Below, in pieces: positions 9,711-20,500 of a stretch of 64,000 nucleotides of DNA (its first letter is position 1; every line of letters begins with the position of its first letter). The notes under the pieces were generated by a model, which did no database searches, was not told the origin of the DNA, and saw nothing but the letters and a program-made list of their open reading frames with translations. This stretch comes from Arenibacter sp. F26102 (GTDB taxonomy: Bacteria; Bacteroidota; Bacteroidia; Flavobacteriales; Flavobacteriaceae). The position numbers and the translations under genes were made by a program. The stretch spans positions 310,001 through 374,000 of the forward strand of contig NZ_JALKBC010000001.1 in NCBI RefSeq assembly GCF_023015865.1. Direction: 5' to 3'.

Positions 9711-12700
9711 TTAAGCTGCAGTTATTACCTCATTTTTAGCCTTGCCACTTCCTCTAAGGGCAATTTTCATCCTGTATGTTATATTAAATAGCACAGGAAC
9801 AATAATCAATGTAAGAAAGGTGGCTACGATCAAACCAAAGATTACGGTCCAAGCCAAGGGACCCCAGAATACCACATTGTCTCCTCCCATGTATATGTGG
9901 GGGTTAAATTCAGAAAATAGCGCAAAGAAGTCTATATTTAAACCTATTGCTAAGGGGATCAATCCTAGAACAGTGGTTATCGCGGTTAGAATAACCGGCC
10001 TAAGCCTAGCTTTTCCGCCCTTAATAATGGCTTCTGTAGCATCTTCTTTGGTCAATAGGGCTTTATCATCCATACCAAGTTTTACCTTCCTACGGTCAAT
10101 AAGAATTTGGGTGTAATCCAATAGTACCACTCCATTGTTCACGACAATACCCGCCAAGGATATTATCCCCATCATAGTCATCATAATCACAAAGGACCAT
10201 CCTGTAATCATTAGACCTCCAAATACCCCAATAAAACTTAGGAATATGGCAATCATTATGATCAGGGGTTTAGAGATGCCACCAAACTGAAATATAAGTA
10301 TCAGCATAATAAGTCCCAATCCGGTAAAAAATGCGCCTACCAAGAACATCATCTGCTTGTTTTGCTCTTCTATTTGCCCGGTATAATCTATTTTTATCCC
10401 TGTAGGAAGGTTCTTGAACTCCTCCATTTCCTTTTGAATTTCGGCCACAATTGCGGCAGCATCGGTAAAACCAGGTTGCAGACCGGAATATACGGTAACC
10501 ACTCGTTTATTGTCCCTATGCTTTATAGCACTAAAACCAGAAGTATTCCTTTCGGTTGCCACCGCGGAAACAGGAATTTCCTTGATCTTTCCCGAGGATT
10601 GATCTCTGAAAATGATGTTTTGATTAAATAGGGCACTTTTATTATACCTTAAATCCTCGCTAAACCGAACATTTATATCATAATCTTCCCCATATTCTTT
10701 ATAAACACCGGCTTTTGCACCAAATAAGGCCCGTCGCAATTGATTCCCAACCTGTCCGACCGATACCCCTAGTTCACCCGCTTTTTTACGGTCTACCACG
10801 ACTTGCATGGATGGCTTACTTTTGTTTACATCGATCTTTATTTCTTCAATACCGGCGATATTTTTAGTATTTATAAAGTTTCTAATATCCTCCGCTGTAT
10901 TGATCAACTGGTCGTAATCCTTTCCTTCCAATTCAATATTAATGGGATAACCTGCTGGTGGGCCATTGGCCTCTTTTTCCACAGATATGGCAACACCAGG
11001 ATAAATACCGCTGAGTCCAGACTGAACCTTGGCACGGATGTCTTCCGTGTTCAGCCCTCTCCTATACTTAAATTCACTGAAGTTGACGGTGATTTTTCCT
11101 TTATGTGGCATTTCAGCGGCTGAACCTCCATCGGCCAAAGGATTGCCCGCTCCTTCACCTACTTGTGATACGGCAGTAGTCATCATAAAGTTTTCGCCAT
11201 TGTCCATATATGCCTTGTCATTAACAATGGCATAGACCCTTTTCTCAATATCCAGGGTAATTTCATTGGTCTTTTCTATAGCTGTCCCTTCTGGATACTC
11301 TATGTAGACATAAATTTCATTGGGTATATTGTCCGGAAAGAATTCTATTTTTGTTCTTCCACTGCCAATAGACATCCCGAAAAGCATAAAGACAACTACC
11401 AACAACATTGCCGTAATTCCAAAATACCAGTACACATTTTTTCCCCTTAAGGCATGTATCAATCTTTTCTCATACCAGTTTTCAAAACGTGTCATGGTAT
11501 TTTTTTGAAAGCGTGTAGCCCATTTTTTTATTGCGTATTTATATATCCAGAACATCCCTGCTGTGAGTATCATTACCGAGCCAAAGCCTCTCACGGCTCC
11601 ACCGAACAATAAGATCAGTAACCCGAGTCCGCCCATAATGATGCTAATGCGTACCAACTGCTTTAAGGTCAGTTCCTTTTCCTCGGTATCCATAAAATTG
11701 GATACCAGCATGGAGTTCATAAATATGGCTACAAACAAGGACGACCCCAACACCACGGATAAGGTAATTGGAAAATAGATCATAAATTGACCGAATATCC
11801 CTGGCCATAATCCTAAGGGAACAAAGGCTGCGACAGTGGTGGCGGTGGAAATGATTATTGGAAAGGCAATTTCTCCAATACCCTTTTTTGCCGCCTCAAT
11901 ACGTGGCATACCTTCATCCATTAAACGATATACGTTTTCTACTACCACAATACCGTTATCCACCAACATTCCCAATCCCATGATCATTCCGAAAAGAATC
12001 ATGGTATTCAGGGTATATCCCAACCACGATAGGATCATAAAGGACATAAACATGGACATTGGTATGGCAAAACCAACAAATAGGGCATTGCGGAAGCCTA
12101 AAAAGAACATAAGGACGCCTACTACCAATATAATTCCAAAAATTATATTGTTGACCAAGTCATCTACTTGGTTAAGAGTTCTTGTTGATGAATCGTTGGC
12201 AATGGAAATGTGAAGATCTGGAGGAAAATAGTTGGCCTTGGTGGTTTTTACAATTTCCTTAATTTGATCGGATGCAGATATGGAATTTTGACCTGCCCTC
12301 TTTTTCACATCCAACATCACTACGCTTTCCCCAAATTCCCGGGCATAGGTAGTTTTGTCCTTTTCATCAAAATGTATTTCGGCAATATCTTTTAGATATA
12401 CGGCCCCGTTATCTGATTTTACTACAAAATCGTACAGCTGGATTGGGTTTTCTACCTCGCCCAATATGCGAATGGTGCGCCTTTGGCCACCGATCTTTAA
12501 ATTACCTGCGGACATGGTCATGTTACCGTTACCTATGGCCTGCATAACATCGTCAAAACTTACTTGAGCCGCCATCATTTTATATACATCAACGGCTACC
12601 TCTACTTCTTTTTCCTGAGCTCCCCGGATGTCGGCTTTTTTTACCTCAGGAAGGTTTTCAATTTCATCCTGCAGATATTCGGCATATTCCTTTAATTTTT

Positions 12701-13199
12701 CTACAGGATAATCCCCGGTAAAGTTGATGTTCATGATGGGAACTTCTTCAGAAAAATTGAGGTCAAATACATTTGGTTCTACTTTGGCACCGTTAAAAGT
12801 AGGCCAGTCTTCACTTGCCTTTTCACTATCAACCTCATCCTTGACCCTTTGTTTGGCTGCTTCAACTGTAATTTCTTCATTGAATTCGACAGTGATGATG
12901 GAATAATCTTCCTGTGATGTAGAAACTATCTCTACCACATTGCTAATATTCTTTAATTCATCTTCCAAGGGATCCGTTATCAACCTTTCAATATCTTCAG
13001 CGGTATTACCTGGATAAGGGGTGCTGATATATATCTTCGTTTCTATGATTTCTGGAAAGTCTTCCCTTGGCATAGCAAAATAGGACGATAATCCAATCCA
13101 TAAAAAGATACCTATCATTACATAAATAACGGAAGGGTTGTCTATAGCCCACGACGATAGACTAAATTCTTTGTCTGCGTTTTTTTGTAGTTTGCTCAT
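9711..13199 (-). CDS. RND efflux pump inner-membrane subunit (AcrB/HAE1 type)
   Basis: An 1162-residue inner-membrane proton-driven exporter. It has the two-fold RND arrangement: one N-terminal helix, a large periplasmic loop opening with PREDFPEIIETKIYISTPYPGNTAEDIE, a helix bundle with GMIMGLGMLVDNGIVVVENVYR (the aspartate expected in the helix 4 proton relay), and a second half ending in the matching GIVVNNGVVLLDY and RLRPVILTAITTVLGLIPLA. It is longer than E. coli AcrB (about 1050) because of a cytoplasmic insertion in the middle. It follows the adaptor gene by 7 nt and is the last gene of a TetR-TolC-adaptor-pump operon. The substrate is unknown; drugs, bile-like amphiphiles or solvents are typical. 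Confidence 0.94.
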   Translation of the reverse strand: MSKLQKNADKEFSLSSWAIDNPSVIYVMIGIFLWIGLSSYFAMPREDFPEIIETKIYISTPYPGNTAEDIERLITDPLEDELKNISNVVEIVSTSQEDYSIITVEFNEEITVEAAKQRVKDEVDSEKASEDWPTFNGAKVEPNVFDLNFSEEVPIMNINFTGDYPVEKLKEYAEYLQDEIENLPEVKKADIRGAQEKEVEVAVDVYKMMAAQVSFDDVMQAIGNGNMTMSAGNLKIGGQRRTIRILGEVENPIQLYDFVVKSDNGAVYLKDIAEIHFDEKDKTTYAREFGESVVMLDVKKRAGQNSISASDQIKEIVKTTKANYFPPDLHISIANDSSTRTLNQVDDLVNNIIFGIILVVGVLMFFLGFRNALFVGFAIPMSMFMSFMILSWLGYTLNTMILFGMIMGLGMLVDNGIVVVENVYRLMDEGMPRIEAAKKGIGEIAFPIIISTATTVAAFVPLGLWPGIFGQFMIYFPITLSVVLGSSLFVAIFMNSMLVSNFMDTEEKELTLKQLVRISIIMGGLGLLILLFGGAVRGFGSVMILTAGMFWIYKYAIKKWATRFQKNTMTRFENWYEKRLIHALRGKNVYWYFGITAMLLVVVFMLFGMSIGSGRTKIEFFPDNIPNEIYVYIEYPEGTAIEKTNEITLDIEKRVYAIVNDKAYMDNGENFMMTTAVSQVGEGAGNPLADGGSAAEMPHKGKITVNFSEFKYRRGLNTEDIRAKVQSGLSGIYPGVAISVEKEANGPPAGYPINIELEGKDYDQLINTAEDIRNFINTKNIAGIEEIKIDVNKSKPSMQVVVDRKKAGELGVSVGQVGNQLRRALFGAKAGVYKEYGEDYDINVRFSEDLRYNKSALFNQNIIFRDQSSGKIKEIPVSAVATERNTSGFSAIKHRDNKRVVTVYSGLQPGFTDAAAIVAEIQKEMEEFKNLPTGIKIDYTGQIEEQNKQMMFLVGAFFTGLGLIMLILIFQFGGISKPLIIMIAIFLSFIGVFGGLMITGWSFVIMMTMMGIISLAGIVVNNGVVLLDYTQILIDRRKVKLGMDDKALLTKEDATEAIIKGGKARLRPVILTAITTVLGLIPLAIGLNIDFFALFSEFNPHIYMGGDNVVFWGPLAWTVIFGLIVATFLTLIIVPVLFNITYRMKIALRGSGKAKNEVITAA

Positions 13200-13206
13200 G
13201 GACTTT

Positions 13207-14376
13207 TTAGTTTAAAACTTTAACTTTTTGACCATCCTTTACACTTCTGGCGCCTTCTTTTATGATGTGATTGCCTTTATTGATGCCGGAAAGAACCTCC
13301 ACATAACCGTTTTGGGTCTGGCCAGTGGTAATAATCATCTTTTTAACCACGGCTTCATTGTCGGCGTTCAGTTCTTCGGCCACATAGGCATATTGTTCGC
13401 CATCAGCATTTTCGGAAACAATACTCTGTGGAATAAGAATGGCATTTTCGCTGGAATAATCGTTTAATTGTACCTTGGCGCTCAGGTTGGGCTTAATGGT
13501 TCCCGACTCATTGGGAACAGGAATTTCTACCGTAAAAGATCTGTTACCTGGGTTAATAAAATTTCCCGTCTGTCTTATTGTGGTCATTATGCTATCACCT
13601 AAAACAGGAAAATATACTTTGGCTTCCTTGCCATTTTTTATGCTGCCCAAATAGGTTTCAGGCACCTCTACTACGATGTACATTTCCGAAAGGTTCACTA
13701 TTCGGAAAATTTCGGATCCAGGACCAGGGGCAACCACTGTACCTTGGTCTTTGATAACGTCGTCTATAATCCCGGAAAATGGAGCTCTAATAGTCGACTT
13801 TCCTAATTGACTCTTCATTTGATTAACGTTATTTTCCGTAGCTTCATAATTGGTCTTCGCCTGTAGATACTGAATTTCTGAACCTATTTTTTGGTCCCAT
13901 AATCTTTTTTGACGCTCAAAAGTGGTTTTTGCCAATTGCGCTTGAGTTTTTAATTGCTCTAGTTGACTGCCCATACCGCCATCATCAATACTAGCCAATA
14001 TCTGTCCTTTGCTTACCTTTTGGCCTTCTTTTACATATACTTTTTGCAATACACCTTGCATTTCTGGATAGATAAGCACATTTTGTTTCGTTTTTACATC
14101 ACCTTGTAAATCCAGGTAATGGTCAAATTTTATAGGATTGGCTATAACCGTGGTAACCAAGGGAAGGTTTTCATTTCCGCTCATTGATCCAATTACCGAA
14201 TCCAATTTCTTAAGTTCGGACTCCATGACTTTTTGCTTCTCGAACAGCTCACTTTTTTTAGCACGTAATGCGTTGAGGTCTCCGCTGGAAATAAGTTGAT
14301 CTACTGTTTGTTGATTATCGGAACCGCAAGAGACCATAATGGCACCCAGAGCGAATATTTGAAGAATTTTTTTCAT
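13207..14376 (-). CDS. RND efflux periplasmic adaptor (membrane fusion protein)
   Basis: A 389-residue lipoprotein (lipobox LGAIMVSC, Cys about 17) anchored on the inner membrane that bridges pump and outer-membrane channel. After a short N-terminal coiled coil (residues 30-70) come the split lipoyl half-motifs (GVLQKVYVKEGQKVSKGQILASIDDG and KSTIRAPFSGIIDDVIKDQGTVVAPG) around a helical hairpin, then beta-barrel and membrane-proximal domains. Gene order and 7-nt spacing to the pump support the assignment. Confidence 0.93.
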   Translation of the reverse strand: MKKILQIFALGAIMVSCGSDNQQTVDQLISSGDLNALRAKKSELFEKQKVMESELKKLDSVIGSMSGNENLPLVTTVIANPIKFDHYLDLQGDVKTKQNVLIYPEMQGVLQKVYVKEGQKVSKGQILASIDDGGMGSQLEQLKTQAQLAKTTFERQKRLWDQKIGSEIQYLQAKTNYEATENNVNQMKSQLGKSTIRAPFSGIIDDVIKDQGTVVAPGPGSEIFRIVNLSEMYIVVEVPETYLGSIKNGKEAKVYFPVLGDSIMTTIRQTGNFINPGNRSFTVEIPVPNESGTIKPNLSAKVQLNDYSSENAILIPQSIVSENADGEQYAYVAEELNADNEAVVKKMIITTGQTQNGYVEVLSGINKGNHIIKEGARSVKDGQKVKVLN

Positions 14377-14407
14377 AATGTTTTATTGATAGGTTGACGT
14401 ATTGCGT

Positions 14408-15781
14408 TTATAGTTTTTTGTTAAGTACGGTTTCCAATTCGGTTTTCTTGTTTATTACTTCTACCATGGATTGGAGGTATTCCTGCTGTGCATCATACAA
14501 CTGTGTTTGCGCCTGTCTTAGTTCGAAGCTGGAGGCAAGGCCTTCTGTGTATTTTACCTCGTTCTTATATTCGATGCGTTCCGCAAGGGCCAAATTTTCG
14601 CTTGCAGTGTTGTATTGTTCTATAGAAAAGAGGTAGTTGCTCTTAGCGGTTTTATGTTGAAGGCGTATGTTCTGTTCGGTCTCCGATAATTGGGTTTTGG
14701 CTTTTTCCAAGGCTATTTTTGCCCTAGCTGTCTTTGCACTTCTTCCGAAGGAGCTAAAAATTGGAATATGCAAGTCTAACCCCAACACCGATGAATCAAA
14801 CCAATCGGTATCGTTGCTAAAGAAGTTGAACTTGTCACTATAGGAAGTGCTTCCATAATTTACAAAGGCATTTAAGGTTGGCAGGGCCAAACTTTTTTGA
14901 AGCTTAAGTTCCAATTCCCTTTGTTGGTTTAGATTGTTCACAATTTTAAAAGCGATGTTGTTGTCCATTACCAAATCTTCCTCCAACAGGTCCAAACGTA
15001 TTGTTGCCTGGGCCAAATCGGAAAGCTTTTCCTTTAATTGAGTAGGAGCATCTATGTCCAATCCCATAATTAGATTTAACATCTGTAGGGTAATCGACTG
15101 TAGCCGGAGTGAGTTTTTTAATTGATTGTCAACGGAGGATAATGTAATCTGCAATTGTTCCACGCTTTCTTCATCACCAAGCCCATTTTCGAACAGCTTT
15201 TGGGTTTCAAAAAGATTTTTTTCCAAATTGACCTTGTTTTTTTCCAGAATGGCAACGCTTTCCTGGGACAATAGAACATTACCATAGGCCTCGACAACAG
15301 ATAAACGCACCTCCAACTCGGTCTTCTCCTTGTTGTTATTACTATAGGCAATAAAGGTTTTTGCCGCTTGAATGCCAACGAGGTAAGACCCGTCAAAAAT
15401 TTGTTGTTTAAGGGTTGCCGTGGCATTTGCAGTTTGGGGTTGTCCAAACACAATAGGGATAAAGGTTCCTGGTTCCTGCCCCGCCAATTCGCCTGGCAAC
15501 AGTGATACGGGTTGCTTTAATTGGTTTTGATAGCTCACTGCCCCATCAATTTGTGGAAGCCCGGTCGCAATAGTTTCCCATTTTTGCTTTTTTGCGTCCA
15601 ACAAATCCCGATCGGCATTGATGGCGCTGTAATTGTTCTCCAAGGCAAAGGCAATAGCTTCCTCCAGGCTGAAACTATATGTCTGTTCTTGGGCGTGGGT
15701 CCAAGTAACCGTAAATAGCATTAAAAGTGCTAAAAAGCTGTATTTCATAAGATTCGATTTAAGGTTTTTAGATTGGGTCAT
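14408..15781 (-). CDS. TolC-family outer-membrane efflux channel
   Basis: Up to 457 residues with two repeats of the long-helix TolC architecture (SFSLEEAIAFALENNYSAINADRDLLDAKKQ... and QQRELELKLQKSLALPTLNAFVNYG...). It forms the trimeric exit duct of the tripartite pump. The ATG at 15781 follows the tetR stop by 11 nt; an internal ATG at 15748 begins a more standard signal peptide (MKYSFLALLMLFTVTWTHAQ) and may be the real start. Neither has a clear Shine-Dalgarno sequence. It lies second in the efflux operon, 31 nt before the adaptor. Confidence 0.92.
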   Translation of the reverse strand: MTQSKNLKSNLMKYSFLALLMLFTVTWTHAQEQTYSFSLEEAIAFALENNYSAINADRDLLDAKKQKWETIATGLPQIDGAVSYQNQLKQPVSLLPGELAGQEPGTFIPIVFGQPQTANATATLKQQIFDGSYLVGIQAAKTFIAYSNNNKEKTELEVRLSVVEAYGNVLLSQESVAILEKNKVNLEKNLFETQKLFENGLGDEESVEQLQITLSSVDNQLKNSLRLQSITLQMLNLIMGLDIDAPTQLKEKLSDLAQATIRLDLLEEDLVMDNNIAFKIVNNLNQQRELELKLQKSLALPTLNAFVNYGSTSYSDKFNFFSNDTDWFDSSVLGLDLHIPIFSSFGRSAKTARAKIALEKAKTQLSETEQNIRLQHKTAKSNYLFSIEQYNTASENLALAERIEYKNEVKYTEGLASSFELRQAQTQLYDAQQEYLQSMVEVINKKTELETVLNKKL

Positions 15782-15792
15782 TTAGCTGTATT

Positions 15793-16398
15793 TTATTCAT
15801 ATGTAGAATCGATGATATCATTTAGTATCTTTCTGCCCTTTGGTGTTACAATTCCCCGCAAATGATATTCAAGAAAATAATCCTGTAATTCTTTAGTAGA
15901 GAAATTACCTTCTGGAAAAAAGCGCTCGTCCTTGATACTGGCCACACCCGAAATATAGATGCGCGATACAAATTCGATGTTCAAATTTTCCCTGTAAATT
16001 CCAAGTTCCAGACCTCTTTTAATATTTTTTATTGTGCATTCCTGCATTAGTTCGTATTGCTTTTTCCTAAGGTTTGCAAAAATTTTGGGATAGTATTTCT
16101 GCAACTGGTATTGGGGGGAAGATTTTTCATCCTTTAAATGGGAAATGACAAACTTTTTAATGTCGTACAATTCTTCAATTGGATTCTTTCCATTGGCAAA
16201 TATGAAATCTATTCCTGTATTAATTTGGTTAAATAGACTAAAAGTGCACTCCTGCACCAACTTTGTCTTATTTTCAAAATGGGTGTAAATCGTTTTTTTG
16301 GATATTCCCATTTCATTTGCCAAATCGTCCATGGTAACACTTTTGAATCCAAGATTCAAAAACATATCCGTTGCCTTTTCCAGTATTTTTTCTTTCAT
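15793..16398 (-). CDS. TetR/AcrR-family repressor of the efflux operon
   Basis: A 201-residue regulator. The N-terminal TetR DNA-binding domain is clear (residues 1-50: ILEKATDMFLNLGFKSVTMDDLANEMGISKKTIYTHFENK), and the helical C-terminal part should bind an inducer. It is the first gene of the operon, so it probably represses its own transcription and that of tolC, adaptor and pump. A dyad at 16420-16447, just upstream of the start, is a suitable operator. Confidence 0.9.
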   Translation of the reverse strand: MKEKILEKATDMFLNLGFKSVTMDDLANEMGISKKTIYTHFENKTKLVQECTFSLFNQINTGIDFIFANGKNPIEELYDIKKFVISHLKDEKSSPQYQLQKYYPKIFANLRKKQYELMQECTIKNIKRGLELGIYRENLNIEFVSRIYISGVASIKDERFFPEGNFSTKELQDYFLEYHLRGIVTPKGRKILNDIIDSTYE

Positions 16399-16419
16399 AG
16401 AGCCGGCAAAGATAGTACT

Positions 16420-16447
16420 GGAAACTTATAAAACAAAAAAAGTTTCC
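16420..16447. promoter_or_regulatory. Candidate TetR operator
   Basis: An 8-bp perfect inverted repeat GGAAACTT / AAGTTTCC with a 12-nt AT-rich spacer begins 22 bases upstream of the tetR start. Position and symmetry fit autorepression by the adjacent regulator. The link is inference. Confidence 0.5.
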
Positions 16448-16535
16448 TAGGTTTTACGTTTTCTTAACATTTTAGTCTATTTTCTTCTTTTTGGATTGGG
16501 AATTGTTTCTTTATGGTATGTGATTTCTTTTAATG

Positions 16536-16543
16536 TATTTTTG
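16536..16543 (+). promoter_or_regulatory. Candidate -7 promoter element of the polyprenyl synthetase gene
   Basis: TATTTTTG matches the Bacteroidota -7 consensus TAnnTTTG, 18 bases before the ATG. No convincing -33 TTTG is visible at the right distance. Confidence 0.4.
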
Positions 16544-16560
16544 AAAAAAAAATTGCCGTT

Positions 16561-17535
16561 ATGCAGAGTATTGAACAATACAGGTCGGATTTTATGGCCC
16601 ATATGAAGGAAAGGTTCCTAATTAAAGAGCCCGTAAATCTGTATGAGCCAATTTCCTATATTCTCAATTTGGGAGGAAAACGACTAAGGCCTGTTTTAAC
16701 CTTAATGACCACCGATATTTTTGGGGGAGATTATAAAAAGGCCCTGGATGCTTCGTTGGCTATTGAAGTATTTCATAATTTTTCCTTGGTACATGATGAT
16801 ATAATGGATGCGGCGCCATTGAGAAGGGGGAAACAGACATTGCACAAAAAGTGGGATATGAATACCGGGATTCTTTCCGGGGATGCTATGTTGATATATA
16901 GTTATCAGTTGTTGGAAAGTTATCCTGCATCCACTTACAAGAAATTGATGAAATTGTTCAGTAAAACTGCCCTGGAAGTTTGTGAAGGACAACAGTATGA
17001 TGTGGACTTTGAGAATAGGGAAGATGTAAGCATTCCTGAATATCTGGTTATGATCCAAAATAAGACGGCTGTTTTAGTGGCCGCGGCCATGAAAATGGGA
17101 GCGATAATTGCCGATGAATCGGACGATGTCCAAGATTTGATTTATGATTTTGGGAAGAATCTAGGGATTGCCTTTCAATTACAGGACGATTATTTGGATG
17201 CTTTTGGAGACCCCAAGAGCTTTGGAAAACAGGTTGGGGGCGATATTATTGAAAACAAAAAAACCTATTTGTACTTGAAGGCTCTGGAAATGGGAAGCTC
17301 TAACCAGGCTCAGGAGTTGGAGCATCTCTTTTCCATTAAACCAAAGGATGCCACCAATAAAATAAAAACGGTTAAGGAATTATTCCAAGAAACAGGTGCT
17401 GTGTCCCTTACTATAAAAGAGATAGAAAGTTACACCGATAAGGCATTTAATATTTTGGAAATGCTGAGCATTGAACCTGGGAAAAAAGAAATATTAAGGC
17501 AGTTTGGTACTGCCTTAATGAAACGCGATGTTTAG
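16561..17535 (+). CDS. Polyprenyl (isoprenyl) diphosphate synthase
   Basis: A 324-residue all-helical trans-prenyltransferase that condenses isopentenyl diphosphate onto allylic diphosphates. Both aspartate-rich motifs are present: first DDIMD at residues 79-83 (LVHDDIMDAAPLRRG) and second QDDYLD at about 208-213 (FQLQDDYLDAFGD). The KRLRP substrate-binding motif is at residues 40-44. Product length (geranylgeranyl, or longer for quinones) cannot be read with confidence; the bulky residues before the first DDxxD would need modelling. It converges on the cytochrome lipoprotein gene with a 10-nt gap; the lycopene cyclase 3.5 kb away suggests isoprenoid use nearby but not linkage. Confidence 0.93.
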   Translation: MQSIEQYRSDFMAHMKERFLIKEPVNLYEPISYILNLGGKRLRPVLTLMTTDIFGGDYKKALDASLAIEVFHNFSLVHDDIMDAAPLRRGKQTLHKKWDMNTGILSGDAMLIYSYQLLESYPASTYKKLMKLFSKTALEVCEGQQYDVDFENREDVSIPEYLVMIQNKTAVLVAAAMKMGAIIADESDDVQDLIYDFGKNLGIAFQLQDDYLDAFGDPKSFGKQVGGDIIENKKTYLYLKALEMGSSNQAQELEHLFSIKPKDATNKIKTVKELFQETGAVSLTIKEIESYTDKAFNILEMLSIEPGKKEILRQFGTALMKRDV

Positions 17536-17545
17536 TTTATTTAAG

Positions 17546-20500
17546 TTATTCCTTTTTCAATTCAGCCAAGAATTCCACTACATCCCTTATTTCCCTTTTG
17601 GACATTATGGTTCCCATAGGTGGCATCCCCGAGGCCATATTTTGTCTTTTGTCTATTCTGGATAGGGCAATTTCCATGGGTTCCGCATCAGAGGTTTTAA
17701 GTATAAGCTCGTCCTCGGTTTCCTCCTCCAAAATTCCCGTTATGGTTTGTCCGTCCTTCAGGGTAACGCTGACCATACCGTAACCAGGTGATAAGCGTGC
17801 ACTCGGATTGATCAAGGCCTCTAAGATCTGTTCCCTGCTCAATAGGTTTCCTATATTGTCCAAAGCGGGGCCTACGGATCCGCCCGCACCTCCAACGGCA
17901 TGACATCTAACGCATTGCCCTGTAGAATTGGTGTTGAAATACTGATAGCCGTCCCTTCTGTTTCCTCCATTTAGGGTTTCGGAATAGGCCTGCAAACCAT
18001 CTCCTTGCGATTTTAGTTTGCCCAGTTGGGCAATCAATTCTTCGGATTGGGTGGCTTCAACGGCCTCCGTTAGATCCAAAATAACCCCATTGGACAATTT
18101 CTTGTTATTTCCTTGTTTTATTAGTGAGCTTAGTACATCCTTACTTTTTTCAAGTGGCATTTCCCCTAATACGCTCAACATTTTTTGTTGTTCAATAATG
18201 GATCCACTCTTAAATATAGGCTCCACAATAGCGGGCAACTTTTCTTTGGGGATATCTACTTGGGTTACCAAACCTACTGCCACAGTACGGACATTTCGAT
18301 CTTTATCTGCCATACCAATCCTCATGGCTTCTTCAATATTGGTGTAATTTAGATCGCCAAGTGCCATTAACATGGCCGAACGCACCTCTGGGGAAGCATT
18401 ATTTTTCATAATAGTTGCCAATTGGGCATTGTAACCATCTATATTGAGGGCGCTTATTGACTTGGCTGCGGCCACTAAAATATCCGGGTTTTTATCCTTC
18501 AAAAAGTCGGGAATATATTTTTCTATTTTCTGTTTTACAGCAATGGCATCCCTATTTATTTCACCCCTATATCGGCCATCTACCCTATCCAATACGGAAG
18601 GGGAGGCCCAGGTGCCAACGGCTGCCAGAGCTTCACCTCTAAGGGTACTGGATACAGTAGTTCTGCTAGCAAAATCGATTAGGAGGTTTAGCTCCTTATC
18701 ACCTCCAACCCTAAGTGCGGCGTTGATACTCCTGCGCAACAATGGTTCAGAGGTAAATCTTTCCTCTTTCAATAAGGAGGCCAAAGCCGGTAAGGCAGGT
18801 TCAATAGACCAATCATCATTGATCGCCCTTGCGGCCTCGGTAACTATATATTCATCCTGGTCTTTTAAAAATAGGGCTAACTGTTCATTTTGTAGTCGTC
18901 TCAATACCAATACAGCGGCTATGCGTAAACTTCTGTTTTTGCTTTCGGCCAAGGCTATTATCGGGGCAGATTCCCCTATTCTTGCCAGCGCCAATACGGC
19001 GGCATGTCTTAAATAAAGATCTTCGTCATTATTAGCTTCCAACATTGTTAAAAGGGGCTGAACCGCATTTTTTTCCGCAATCCTACCTAGTGCTTGGGCG
19101 GCGAAGAATCGTACCCGCGCGTTTTCATGCTTAAGCAGTGAAATGAATTCCTTGCCGGCGTTACTATATTTAACATCTCCCAAGGTTTTGGCAGCCTGTG
19201 CCACAATTTCAGGGTCACTATCCTTTAAAAGATTCATTAAAGGTTCGGCTCTGTCCAACTTTTCTCGTGCCAATTGCCCTATGCCCCAAATTCCGTGGAC
19301 CCGGGCCAATTGGTTTTCCTTTTGTGTTATGGCAGCGGTAAATGCTTTGTGGCCCTTATTGTTCCTATCTGCCAATTCGAATTGGGCTTTTTGGCGAATG
19401 CGCATATCGGGATAAGAAAGGAACTGGATTAATTTGTCAACGTTTTGATCTGTATAGTCCAAAGTCATTAGTCGCTCTGTTTCCTTTCTTTCCGCCTTCA
19501 GGTCGTTTTTGTTCGCAGCAACATCCAACTTCCATACCCGGCCGTAATTTTTGGTGTCCCAGCCGTTCATCCAATCTGCAATATAAAGAGCCCCGTCCGG
19601 AGCGAAACGAATTCCTGTGGGGAGGATTCCGCTTAAAATATCCTGTTCCGTATTCAATTCAAAGGAGGCTCCTTTGGGTTTAAGGTCGAAACTCCATATG
19701 TGCGATCTACTAGGGTTGCCAACAAACTCTACCAGAAAGAATTTGTTTTTCCATTCTTTTCCCAGAGCAGTGCCAGGGTTGTAGGCCATTCCTGTAGGGC
19801 CATTATGAAAGTTCATAATAGGTGGTATAATATAGGCAGCTTGGTTTTCCCAACGTGGAACAAAAAGTTTTTCATCCATCCAAACGTTGTACCCATTGTT
19901 TTTTGGGTCGGTGTACTTGCCATATTGCCAGTTGGAGCGCCAACCTGCGTCAGATCCCTCAACAATATATACCAAACGTTCGCTTTCTCCACGGTGATCC
20001 CCGTCATTATCCGCGGTGATAATATTGCCGTATTCGTCAAATACAAATTCGTGGGTATTGCGCACACCGGCGGCAAAAACCTCAAAATCGCTGCCATCGG
20101 GATTGGACCTCACAATAACCCCTTGATTTGGGTATTTGTGATGTGTTCCGTCAGCGGTGGTAATATTGGCCCCTATATCCCCAATTCCCCAATATATTCT
20201 TCCGTCAGGACCTTCTATTGCTCCAGACATTCCATGTCCCCCAAAACCAATATGTACCCCGTAACCATGGGAAATGGAGGTTTTATCGTTCATTATACCA
20301 TCTCCATCCTCATCGGTAATTCTCCACATATCCGGGGCAATGCCTACGAACATATCATTTTTCCTAACCAATAAAGCTCCAGCAACATCTGATATTTCTT
20401 CGTGAAAATCATTCACAATTCTTGTGGCGACATTGGCATAACCAGAAGCGTTTTGGTCCTCCAACTTCCATATTTCCTCCTTTTGTACGGTAAGGTCTCT